Shown here piece after piece: positions 6,904-14,638 of a DNA stretch of 27,989 nt. The notes below the pieces were generated by a model. That model was given only the letters and a program-made list of their open reading frames with translations. It was not told where the DNA came from and did not search any database. This DNA is from Cellvibrionales bacterium UBA1969. GTDB lineage: Bacteria > Pseudomonadota > Gammaproteobacteria > Pseudomonadales > UBA7434. The stretch is from the NCBI GenBank assembly GCA_002339085.1, contig DDDX01000100.1, forward strand, positions 1 to 27,989, in the 5' to 3' direction. The translations under genes were made by a program, and so were the position numbers. Position 1 is the stretch's first letter, and each line of letters starts with the position of its first letter.

Positions 6904-7554
6904 ATGATGAGAACTGAAGATCTACCTGCGATGATTTTCGAGAGTTACCCCGTTGGTCCTCTGCAGTGTAACTGTTCTATTATTGGTGACCCCATTAGCA
7001 AAAAGGCCATTGTGGTTGATCCTGGTGGCGATGCTCAGAAAATCCTTAATACCTTAGCCAGTCATCAATTGACTCTGGTGGATATTATTCATACCCATGC
7101 GCATCTCGACCATATTTTGGCGGCCGGTGAGTTAAAGGCAGCGACGGGTGCCGAAATTCATCTGCACAAGGGTGATCTGCCGCTATGGGAGATGGTCGAG
7201 CAACAGTGCCAGGCATTTAATGTGCCATTAACCACCTTGCCGGATCCCGATCATTGGATAGAGGATGATGCTGCGCTCAATTGCTGCAATGGCATCGCCA
7301 TTCATACCCCTGGACATACCCCGGGTTCGGTCAGTTTTTGGTTCGAGCAGCAAAATTTACTGATTGCTGGAGATACTTTATTCAAGCGCTCGGTAGGGCG
7401 AACCGATTTTCCCGGCGGCGATTTTGCGACCATTGAAAAGTCAATTCGAGAACGACTCTATTCATTGAATGATGATGCGCTTGTCATTACCGGCCACGGC
7501 CCAGAGACTACCATTGGCGAAGAGAAGCATCAAAACCCCTTTGTGAATGTCTAA
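6904..7554 (+). CDS. Metallo-beta-lactamase-fold hydrolase, YcbL/glyoxalase-II-like
   Basis: A 216-residue MBL-fold enzyme. The metal-binding HTHAHLDH (residues 63-70) gives HxHxDH, followed by HTPGHTPGS, AGDTLF (bridging Asp) and ITGHGPETT, the full ligand set for a binuclear centre. GPLQCNCSIIGD near the start, and the lack of the C-terminal glutathione-binding domain of GloB, place it with the single-domain YcbL-like group. These hydrolyse thioesters such as S-lactoylglutathione in vitro; the cellular substrate is often unknown. The start is uncertain: the ATG at 6904 has GGTGAG very close upstream, while the ATG at 6934 gives the family-typical MIFESYPVGPL N-terminus but has a poor ribosome binding site. 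Confidence 0.88.
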   Translation: MMRTEDLPAMIFESYPVGPLQCNCSIIGDPISKKAIVVDPGGDAQKILNTLASHQLTLVDIIHTHAHLDHILAAGELKAATGAEIHLHKGDLPLWEMVEQQCQAFNVPLTTLPDPDHWIEDDAALNCCNGIAIHTPGHTPGSVSFWFEQQNLLIAGDTLFKRSVGRTDFPGGDFATIEKSIRERLYSLNDDALVITGHGPETTIGEEKHQNPFVNV

Positions 7555-7666
7555 ACGCTGTTTTTTACTTTTTAACCTATCTATCCCCTAATTTTCCTTG
7601 GTTTCTGGCTTTAAATCGTAATATTGCATTATTTTTGTGCAGTTTTAGTCGGTTTTGGTTTAATAT

Positions 7667-9529
7667 ATGTGCAATAAGAGCCGCAAAATCGTTTCTATAG
7701 GTGGTTTTATACCATTGAATTGTATACCGAGCGTTCTAACATTCTTACTCTTGCTTGTTAGCAATATTGTGCTGGCAGATCTTCGTGGTGATGTTGGTTT
7801 TACCGCTTTAGTCAATCAATTGGGTTCTGGCGTTATTGTTGATGGGTCATCGGTGGCAGTGTTGCAAGTTGAAGCAGGGCAGGCCTATTTCCCTGATATC
7901 GCCGATGCAGAGTTTTTAGCAAGCAATACCCCCAAAACCTTTGTCAATTTGGATATGAATATTGATAATGCCCAAAGCAACCATGCCACCTCCGTTGGTC
8001 GCAATTTTTATGGCAACATTTCATCCCTCACCCCTGAAGTTAATGATATTGGTATTTACAGTGCGGATGCATTTTTAAGCGAGGCGCTTAAAAATACTGG
8101 CAGTAATTTTGGTGTTCCCTCTGACAGTGAAAGACGGGTTGTTAATCATAGCTGGGTAGGTCAATTTTATAGCTTTAGTAATGGCGACAATGACTTTAAT
8201 AATACCTCAAAGGCGCTCAAGCGGCTTGACTGGTTAATCGATCATGATGACATTATTCAGGTGGTTGGTACGAATAACGGATCGTTTAGTCAGCCCTTAT
8301 TGGCGTCGGCGTTTAATGTGATTACTGTCGGCAAGACTGACGCCAATCATGCGAATACCAGTGTTCCCATTGACAGCTTCTATTCTTCCGCTCGACCCTC
8401 CATTCATTTAGTTGCCCCCCAATCCACGGTAAGCGCTGCCGCTCCAACCGTGGCCTCAGCAGCGGTGCTGCTCATTGATGCGGGTGGCCAAAACCCTAAC
8501 TGGTCATCGGCGTTCACGACTAATCGAGCCGGCACGACTATTTATAACGCTCAGCGCAGCGAAACGATAAAAGCGCTGTTAATGGCGGGAGCATCTCGTT
8601 TAACTATCAACAGTTCAGCCAATGGTGATATCGACGATTATCGCCAAGACAATACTCGGCAGACTGACAATGGCCTAGATTGGCGCTATGGTGCTGGCCA
8701 ATTAAATGTTCAGCACAGTTATCAAATCTTGTCTGCAACCGAACAGGCTAGCCAGCAAGATGGAGGAAGCATCCAAGTGCAAACCACGGGATTTGACTTC
8801 GATCCTGCTTTCGGAGGCAGCAATGGCAGTAATTCAGTGGCGGATTATAACCTAGGCCAGATTGAGACCGATGGCTTTTTAGTCGCATCATTGGTCTGGA
8901 ATGCGGATGTCACTGGGCCGCTAAGTGCCAACTCTTCTCGGTTTTACTACAATGCATCACTCGAGCAATTAAAATTATCGCTGCTCATGGTCGATTCGAA
9001 TGGCACCGAGTCATTGGTGACAGAAGTGATTGACACGGTTAGTAACACTCAAAATATTTGGCTTGCCGTCGATCAAGGTGTGCATTATAAACTGCGTGTT
9101 GAGCCGCTTAGCGGGCCCTTTAATCATGGCTATGCGTTGGCTTGGCAACTTAGGTCATTTGATGACTATGATCAGGACGGGAGCTTCGATCACCAGGATT
9201 CGGATGTTAGAGATCCTTGTCTACCCGCTGTATTCACCGCGCCTTGTTCACAAGATACCGATCTTGACGGACTCAGTGATTTTGCCGAAAGTGAGTTGAC
9301 TGACAGTGATTCAGATGGCTTATTGGATTACCAAGAATCAAATATTATCGACAGTGATGGTGACGGCTATATGGATCATGAAGACCCCAATAATCAAGAT
9401 CCTTGTCTGCCGGATGCGTCCCTTTGTTCCGTCAATATCCCTGTCATAATACCCATTTTTTATTATATTCTGGGCCTGTTGCTGTTGATGATAACGCGCC
9501 ATATACGGTTGAATACTCGGTTAAGCTAA
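7667..9529 (+). CDS. Secreted subtilisin-like (S8-fold) protein with calcium-type repeats and C-terminal membrane anchor
   Basis: A 620-residue protein with an N-terminal signal peptide (hydrophobic 21-36, likely cleavage after VLA37). Residues 60-360 carry S8 landmarks: VAVLQVE (63-69) at the Asp strand, NHATSVG with His106, GTNNG with the oxyanion Asn203, FNVITVG, and TVSAAAPTVAS with Ser256 placed as in GTSMAAP. GAGQLNVQHSY matches the end of the domain. The triad Asp position is Gln67, with Glu69 two residues on. Residues 499-580 are Asp-rich repeats (DYDQDGSFD, DTDLDGLSD, DSDSDGLLD, DSDGDGYMD) like thrombospondin type 3 calcium repeats, with two DPCLP segments. A hydrophobic helix (about 591-610) followed by RHIR ends the protein and resembles surface-sorting tails. 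The fold is likely; activity is uncertain. No clear ribosome binding site precedes the ATG. Confidence 0.75.
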   Translation: MCNKSRKIVSIGGFIPLNCIPSVLTFLLLLVSNIVLADLRGDVGFTALVNQLGSGVIVDGSSVAVLQVEAGQAYFPDIADAEFLASNTPKTFVNLDMNIDNAQSNHATSVGRNFYGNISSLTPEVNDIGIYSADAFLSEALKNTGSNFGVPSDSERRVVNHSWVGQFYSFSNGDNDFNNTSKALKRLDWLIDHDDIIQVVGTNNGSFSQPLLASAFNVITVGKTDANHANTSVPIDSFYSSARPSIHLVAPQSTVSAAAPTVASAAVLLIDAGGQNPNWSSAFTTNRAGTTIYNAQRSETIKALLMAGASRLTINSSANGDIDDYRQDNTRQTDNGLDWRYGAGQLNVQHSYQILSATEQASQQDGGSIQVQTTGFDFDPAFGGSNGSNSVADYNLGQIETDGFLVASLVWNADVTGPLSANSSRFYYNASLEQLKLSLLMVDSNGTESLVTEVIDTVSNTQNIWLAVDQGVHYKLRVEPLSGPFNHGYALAWQLRSFDDYDQDGSFDHQDSDVRDPCLPAVFTAPCSQDTDLDGLSDFAESELTDSDSDGLLDYQESNIIDSDGDGYMDHEDPNNQDPCLPDASLCSVNIPVIIPIFYYILGLLLLMITRHIRLNTRLS

Positions 9530-9793
9530 TCGCTTGTCGCCTGTTTTTTACTGCGATTATGCATGTGCGAAGAATTGATCAAATTTTTCCAACTATGCCT
9601 GCTTAGGTTCAACTTGTGTTTCTTTATTTCTGTTTTTACCGTTATTGATTGGGCTTGACGGCCTAGGCAGCTCAGGTTTGCAAATCTGTTCTGTAAATGA
9701 TCTGTGGGTTTGGTAATTGTTAGCCGTCAAAAGGTCGTTTATAGTCATGTATTAATAGCAGCACTTTTAGATAATCGATATTGGAGATTTATT

Positions 9794-11335
9794 GTGGCAA
9801 TTTATGAAAGTATCAATAACACTGATGATGGTCGACGTGTACTCAAGCTGACCAGTCCGGTCACTTTACAGCCCTTGGGTGAGATCGTTTGTGCTAACGA
9901 AGCTGACGTGTCTGCCGCTTACGCGAGAGCAGAATCGGCTCAATTAGCTTGGGGAGCGAAATCGGTCAAGCAACGGGTTGAGGCCGTGCAAAAATTATTG
10001 CCTGTGTTGTTGGATAATAGTGAGGCCATCGTCGATACGGTTGTCAGTGAGACGGGTAAAGCCCGCACTGATGCCTTATTAATGGAGATTTATGCCGCTT
10101 GTGATTCGGTATCTTATTACTGCCGACGTGCGGAGAAGTTTCTGCGGCCTGAAAAACCCCGTGCACACGGCTTCTTAGGCTTGAGTAAAACCATTGAGTT
10201 GCATTTTAAACCACTGGGTGTGGTTGGTATTATCACGCCCTGGAATGGCCCTTTTATTTTAGCGGTTAACCCTACCGTTCAAGCCATCTTAGCTGGTAAT
10301 GCTGTGTTGCTTAAACCTTCTGAGGTTACCCCGGAGTCTGGTCGTTGGCTTGAAAAGGTTTGCAAAGAAGCGGGCTTGCCGGATGGTTTAGTGCAGGTTG
10401 TGATTGGCGATGGTCAAACCGGCGCTACTTTAGTCGAATCGGCGGTTAAAAAGATTGCTTTTACGGGCAGCGTGGCAACCGGTCAGCGTATTGCTGAATC
10501 CTGCGGTCGCCAGCTTAAACCCTGTACTATGGAGCTCGGTGGTAAGGACGCAATGATTGTTTGTGCCGACGCTGATATTGATGGCGCTGTGACAGGAGCT
10601 ATTATCGGCTCTTGTATGAATAGCGGCCATTATTGCTGTGGTACCGAGCGAATATATGTTGTCGAAGCGGTTTATGATCGCTTTTTAGAAAAAGCGATCG
10701 AAGGTGTTCAGGCATTAAGACAAGGCAGTGAATATGGCTTTGATGAAGACGTCGGTGCGGTATTTTGGGATAAGCAAATGGCCATTATTGAAGGGCAGGT
10801 CGACGAAGCCGTAGCCAATGGTGCAAAAGTCCATGTCGGTGGTAAAAGAAACCCCAATCTTAATGGGCTTTATTACTTGCCTACTGTTATGACAGATCTG
10901 AACCATGAAATGGCCATTATGCGCGATGAAAATTTTGGCCCTATCGTTTGTGTGGTTAAAGTAAGAGACGAGGCAGAGGCTATTGCAATGGCCAATGATT
11001 CGCAGTATGGCTTGCATGGTAATGTTTGGACGCAAGACAAGCAAAAAGGTATTGATATCGCTCGTCAAATCGATACGGGTGGTGTCAGTGTAAATGATAT
11101 GGCGGTAGGTTACGGTGTTCACGCGGCGCCCTTTGGTGGTCGAAAAGACAGTGGCGTTGGTCAAGTCAATGGTAAGGTCGGCTTGCGAGGCTATAGCTTC
11201 TGTCAACCTGTGATCAGCGATCGAGCAGCGGGAAAAAAAGCGACGGGTTTTCCCCGTTCAACTGAGCAGGCAGAAACGTTTAAAAAAGTGATGAAGTTTA
11301 TTTGGACTACTCGAATCGGTCGTTTATTCTGGTAA
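9794..11335 (+). CDS. NAD(P)-dependent aldehyde dehydrogenase
   Basis: Oxidises an aldehyde to a carboxylic acid. The GTG at 9794 is chosen (513 residues) because GGAG lies 7 bases before it and the reading MAIYESINNT begins just before the conserved part. An in-frame GTG at 9704 would add 30 non-conserved residues. Landmarks are TPWNGPF (substrate tunnel), LLKPSEVTPES, FTGSVATGQ (cofactor), MELGGKD with the general-base Glu247, and GHYC with the nucleophile Cys281. The usual GQxC is GHYC here. A C-terminal extension with a basic, hydrophobic end (FIWTTRIGRLFW) suggests membrane contact, as in long-chain aldehyde dehydrogenases. It is monocistronic by spacing. The family is firm; the substrate is unknown. 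Confidence 0.9.
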   Translation: MAIYESINNTDDGRRVLKLTSPVTLQPLGEIVCANEADVSAAYARAESAQLAWGAKSVKQRVEAVQKLLPVLLDNSEAIVDTVVSETGKARTDALLMEIYAACDSVSYYCRRAEKFLRPEKPRAHGFLGLSKTIELHFKPLGVVGIITPWNGPFILAVNPTVQAILAGNAVLLKPSEVTPESGRWLEKVCKEAGLPDGLVQVVIGDGQTGATLVESAVKKIAFTGSVATGQRIAESCGRQLKPCTMELGGKDAMIVCADADIDGAVTGAIIGSCMNSGHYCCGTERIYVVEAVYDRFLEKAIEGVQALRQGSEYGFDEDVGAVFWDKQMAIIEGQVDEAVANGAKVHVGGKRNPNLNGLYYLPTVMTDLNHEMAIMRDENFGPIVCVVKVRDEAEAIAMANDSQYGLHGNVWTQDKQKGIDIARQIDTGGVSVNDMAVGYGVHAAPFGGRKDSGVGQVNGKVGLRGYSFCQPVISDRAAGKKATGFPRSTEQAETFKKVMKFIWTTRIGRLFW

Positions 11336-11349
11336 AGGCCTAGGCTGCC

Positions 11350-11385
11350 CCTACCGTTGATCTTGTTCGAATATAATACGGTAGG
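11350..11385. repeat. 8-bp inverted repeat around a TATAAT hexamer
   Basis: CCTACCGT (11350-11357) and ACGGTAGG (11378-11385) are perfect inverted copies with a 20-base loop, 15 bases after the aldehyde dehydrogenase stop. No T tract follows. TATAAT (11372-11377) directly abuts the right arm, but no -35 box is found at proper spacing. It could be an mRNA 3' stem or an operator. Confidence 0.4.
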
Positions 11386-11457
11386 CTTGTGGGGGGGTTG
11401 GTCTTATTTAGCTCCCTAAGTGCTGCAAAAATCTTTATAATATTGTTCGGTAACGAG

Positions 11458-11469
11458 CGCTCTAGAGCG
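11458..11469. repeat. 12-bp perfect palindrome upstream of mrp/apbC
   Basis: CGCTCTAGAGCG is its own reverse complement. It lies 95 bases before the Mrp start and 3 bases before a tandem repeat, within reach of a promoter, so it is a candidate operator. Confidence 0.35.
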
Positions 11470-11471
11470 TC

Positions 11472-11495
11472 TGTTCTTTAGATTGTTCTTTAGAT
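11472..11495 (+). repeat. Tandem duplication of a 12-mer
   Basis: TGTTCTTTAGAT occurs twice in perfect head-to-tail succession, just after the 12-bp palindrome in the mrp/apbC upstream region. It may be replication slippage or a pair of protein sites. Confidence 0.5.
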
Positions 11496-11563
11496 GATAT
11501 TCAATGATGGTTACCGGCGATCGGACGGATATAAAAGCGAAGCTTTCACGTGCTAGGAGATAA

Positions 11564-12658
11564 ATGCAGGACCTGCATCAACCATTAATCGATCGTATTT
11601 ATGAATGGGTCGATCCTTCACTGGAGCTGTCGCTTGCCGCATCGGGCGCCAAGGTATCATTGCTAATATCGGATGATCAAGCTACGGTGAATATCGTCCT
11701 GACTTATCCCAGTGGTGGCGCAGTAGAATCATTACGACATTTTACGAATCAATTACTTGAAAGCGCCTTGCCACATTTAACCCTGAGTGTGAATGTTTCG
11801 CATAAGATCATCGTGTCGGATAAGGCTAAGCAAGGCAATAGCTTAGACAATATTAAACATTTGATTGCGATTACCTCAGGTAAGGGTGGCGTCGGCAAGT
11901 CGACAACGGCATTAAATATTGCGCTGGCTTTACAGTATGAAGGGGCAAGTGTCGGCATCTTGGACGCTGACATTTATGGGCCATCTTTACCCATGATGCT
12001 GGGCGTCTCTGAGCAGCAGCGACCAGAAGTTAAAGAGCAGAAGTTTTTTATGCCTATTGAAGCACTGGGTCTACAGACGATGTCGATGGGTTACTTAGTA
12101 ACAGAGAAAACGCCCATGGTATGGCGAGGGCCCATGGTCAGTGGCGCATTAACGCAAATTATTAATCAAACGCTATGGCCTGAGTTGGACTATTTGATTA
12201 TCGATATGCCCCCAGGGACTGGCGATATTCACTTAACCCTTTCCCAGCAAATACCGGTGAGTGGATCCGTGGTGGTGACTACGCCACAGGATCTTGCTTT
12301 GCTGGATGCTAAAAAGGGCATTGAGATGTTCCGTAAGGTTGATGTGCCTTGTCTTGGTGTGATCGAAAATATGTCCACCCATATTTGCAGTCAATGTAGC
12401 CACGAGGAGGCGATCTTTGGTGAGGGTGGGGGTGAGGCCATTGCCTCTGAATACGATGTCTCTCTACTGGGATCGATTCCGTTGAGCTTCGATCTACGAA
12501 AAGGATTAGATCATGGGCAACCTATAATGGCCGTTCTTCCTGAAGGTTCCCTGAGTATGCAATATCGCCAGATTGCCCTGAAGCTAGCGATTCGCCTGCA
12601 ATTGGAAGGTCAATCGGCAACGGCAACAATACCAGATATCACTATTACTGATGATTAG
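11564..12658 (+). CDS. apbC: Mrp/ApbC-family iron-sulfur cluster carrier ATPase
   Basis: Cytosolic P-loop ATPase of the Mrp/Nbp35 group that holds and transfers [4Fe-4S] clusters to apoproteins. The N-terminal ~90 residues are a divergent MIP18/DUF59 domain (LELSLAASGAKVSLLISDD). The deviant Walker A GKGGVGKST is at 106-114, the switch region DADIYGPSLPMMLG at about 134-147, and the Walker B IIDMPPGTGD at 212-221. Two cysteines in ICSQCS (Cys275, Cys278) form the CxxC that bridges a cluster between subunits. The 364-residue length fits the family. GGAG precedes the ATG by 4 bases, a good ribosome binding site. Next downstream is dcd, 41 bp away, an arrangement that suggests co-transcription. 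Confidence 0.95.
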   Translation: MQDLHQPLIDRIYEWVDPSLELSLAASGAKVSLLISDDQATVNIVLTYPSGGAVESLRHFTNQLLESALPHLTLSVNVSHKIIVSDKAKQGNSLDNIKHLIAITSGKGGVGKSTTALNIALALQYEGASVGILDADIYGPSLPMMLGVSEQQRPEVKEQKFFMPIEALGLQTMSMGYLVTEKTPMVWRGPMVSGALTQIINQTLWPELDYLIIDMPPGTGDIHLTLSQQIPVSGSVVVTTPQDLALLDAKKGIEMFRKVDVPCLGVIENMSTHICSQCSHEEAIFGEGGGEAIASEYDVSLLGSIPLSFDLRKGLDHGQPIMAVLPEGSLSMQYRQIALKLAIRLQLEGQSATATIPDITITDD

Positions 12659-12699
12659 GTCACCGCCTAATTATTTTATATTTGATTGAGAGAGAAATT

Positions 12700-13266
12700 A
12701 TGAGTATTAAATCTGATCACTGGATTCGCCGCATGTCTGAAAATGAAGACATGATATCACCGTTTGAGCGAGGTCAGGTGCGAGAGAATGATGGCCAGCG
12801 GGTGATCTCTTACGGCACCTCAAGCTATGGCTATGACGTACGTTGTTCGAATAAATTTAAAATTTTCACCAATGTTCATTCAACTACCGTTGACCCTAAG
12901 AACTTTGATGAAAATAGTTTCATAGATGTAGAAGCAGATCACTGTATCATTCCCCCTAATTCTTTTGCGTTGGCCAGCACAGTTGAATATTTTAAGATTC
13001 CTCGCAGTGTTTTGACCGTCTGTTTGGGTAAATCGACTTATGCGCGATGTGGCATTATCGTCAACGTCACGCCCTTAGAGCCAGAATGGGAAGGGCATGT
13101 CACCTTAGAATTTTCTAATACGACGACTTTACCCGCCAAGATCTACGCCAATGAAGGCGTCGCGCAAATGTTATTTTATGAGACAGATGAAGTGTGTGAT
13201 GTGAGCTACAAAGACCGTAATGGTAAATACCAAGGTCAGCGAGGCGTCACCTTGCCCAAGGCTTAA
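12700..13266 (+). CDS. dcd: dCTP deaminase
   Basis: Deaminates dCTP to dUTP and ammonia, the first step to dUMP for thymidylate synthesis; a homotrimer in the cytosol. The ATG at 12700 gives MSIKSDHWIRRMSEN and 188 residues, the usual length of the Pseudomonas-type enzyme; GAGAGA precedes it. An upstream in-frame TTG at 12682 is not needed. Motifs are ISYGTSSYGYDVR, GKSTYARCGIIVNVTPLEPEWEGHV and VTLEFSNTT, whose Glu matches the catalytic Glu of E. coli Dcd (IVLEF). IYANEGVAQMLFYE and YQGQRGVTLPK complete the C-terminal region. The all-alpha dUTPase at 6.2 kb would take the next step. Confidence 0.96.
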   Translation: MSIKSDHWIRRMSENEDMISPFERGQVRENDGQRVISYGTSSYGYDVRCSNKFKIFTNVHSTTVDPKNFDENSFIDVEADHCIIPPNSFALASTVEYFKIPRSVLTVCLGKSTYARCGIIVNVTPLEPEWEGHVTLEFSNTTTLPAKIYANEGVAQMLFYETDEVCDVSYKDRNGKYQGQRGVTLPKA

Positions 13267-13331
13267 TTTTTGCGCTGAGCATATAAGCTGTCCATTGACA
13301 TAGAAATACTTAACATTAGGTAAAACAGTTT

Positions 13332-14597
13332 ATGAGTTTATCAGCTAGCGATGTCTTTATTTCGGATTTAAAGGATCCGGTTTATCCCGATTTTATTCAG
13401 CAAGTATTGGATGATGCAGCAAGACAGCCTCGTATCTTACTTAGCCCAGAAACTGCGATGGATTCAGCTCGTGAGCAGACGGGTTTAAATGATTTTGGTG
13501 ATATGGAATTCGTTGGCCGTTTATCATTGATTATGCAGCAGATGGATGCAGACGCAGAGCTTAGTCCCATGGGTCGATCGTTGAGCTTTGGTTTTTTGGT
13601 GCGTAACCTTGTGCAACGGCTTCGGTTAGTCGATCTAATGAATAAAAACCCATCAATTGACGATATTCCCTTTGAGCGGCCTATTGTTATTGCTGGCTTA
13701 CCTCGAAGCGGCACGACCCATATGCTAAACCTTATTTCTGTCGATAAGCGGTTGCGCTCTTTGCCATATTGGGAGTCGCTTGAGCCTTTTCCTGATCCGG
13801 CTGAAGATTTACAGCGTGGGGGTGAAGATCCTCGGATTCAACGTTGCCGCGATCAATTAGCCATGCAAGATCAAATCATGCCATATTTTAAAAATATGCA
13901 TGATATGTATCCTGAGCATGTTCACGAAGAGATTGAATTACAGTTTCTTGATTTTTCAACGATGTTGCTTGAAAACTATGCCTTAATGCCTAAGTGGAGA
14001 GATTATTATTTAGCGCATGATCAAACGCCACATTATCAATACATGAAGCGCGCATTGAAGGCCCTGCAATGGCAGCGCGGGCCTGATCGATGGATCTTAA
14101 AATCGCCGCAACATATGGAGCAGTTGAAACCCCTAAAGAGCACCTTTCCCGATGCGACATTTGTCATTCCTCATCGTGACCCAGTTTCAGTGGCAACATC
14201 ACTGATTACTATGGTGACTTATTCGGCACGGATGAGTCGCTCACCCGTGAATGCGCATGCGATTGGCGATTACTGGGTTGATCGAGTTGAGCGCATGTTG
14301 CAAGCCTGCGTGCGTGATATTGACAGTCTGCCAGCAGAGCAGGTGATTCACGTGAATTTCGATCAGTTTATGTCGGAGGATATTCAGACCATTGAGCGTA
14401 TTTATGCGCTTGCGGGATTGCCGATGACCAGCGAAGTGAAGGATGCCATGCAAGCGTATGTTACGGCCAATCCTCGTGGTAAATATGGTCGAGTTCGCTA
14501 TGATTTGAAAAAAGATTTTGGCTTAAATAAAGAAGCACTTTATGAGCGATTTAAATTCTATACGGATCGATTTTCGGTGAAATTAGAGGATGAGTAA
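13332..14597 (+). CDS. PAPS-dependent sulfotransferase family protein (Sulfotransfer_3-like)
   Basis: A 421-residue cytosolic sulfotransferase-fold protein. The 5'-phosphosulfate loop is GLPRSGTTHML (PRSGTT at 124-129), WILKSPQHMEQL (254-265) is the conserved central motif, and VIPHRDPVSVATSL (278-291) is the 3'-phosphate-binding HRDP segment. The N-terminal ~110 residues (LNDFGD, LSPMGR, LRLVDL) match the extended family common in mycobacteria and marine Gammaproteobacteria. It should transfer sulfate from PAPS to a hydroxyl, but the acceptor is unknown. A perfect TTGACA lies at 13295-13300 without a convincing -10, and AGG lies 11 bases before the ATG. The genes for PAPS synthesis (sat, cysC) lie 9-11 kb away. 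Confidence 0.85.
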   Translation: MSLSASDVFISDLKDPVYPDFIQQVLDDAARQPRILLSPETAMDSAREQTGLNDFGDMEFVGRLSLIMQQMDADAELSPMGRSLSFGFLVRNLVQRLRLVDLMNKNPSIDDIPFERPIVIAGLPRSGTTHMLNLISVDKRLRSLPYWESLEPFPDPAEDLQRGGEDPRIQRCRDQLAMQDQIMPYFKNMHDMYPEHVHEEIELQFLDFSTMLLENYALMPKWRDYYLAHDQTPHYQYMKRALKALQWQRGPDRWILKSPQHMEQLKPLKSTFPDATFVIPHRDPVSVATSLITMVTYSARMSRSPVNAHAIGDYWVDRVERMLQACVRDIDSLPAEQVIHVNFDQFMSEDIQTIERIYALAGLPMTSEVKDAMQAYVTANPRGKYGRVRYDLKKDFGLNKEALYERFKFYTDRFSVKLEDE

Positions 14598-14638
14598 TTA
14601 CTTATTATAGGTGTATTAGACCTTGTTGCTGATAGTTT

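Noticed and set aside
9030..9299. 89-codon open frame overlapping the subtilisin-like gene in another frame
   Set aside because: It covers the Asp-rich repeats of the real gene and shows no protein-like pattern.
9704..9793. GTG start 30 codons upstream for the aldehyde dehydrogenase
   Set aside because: There is no ribosome binding site before it and the extra residues do not look like the family; GGAG precedes the GTG at 9794.
10715..11206. 163-codon open frame on the minus strand inside the aldehyde dehydrogenase
   Set aside because: It is the antisense of conserved ALDH sequence and shows no domain or plausible start context.
11350..11385. Intrinsic terminator of the aldehyde dehydrogenase
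   Set aside because: The stem is good but the following bases are CTTGTGGGGGGG, with no U tract.
11391..11397. G7 run as a G-quadruplex
   Set aside because: A single run is present without the three further G-tracts needed nearby.
13397..13714. 105-codon open frame on the minus strand in the sulfotransferase gene
   Set aside because: It is a shadow of the PAPS-binding region; the plus-strand motifs are decisive.
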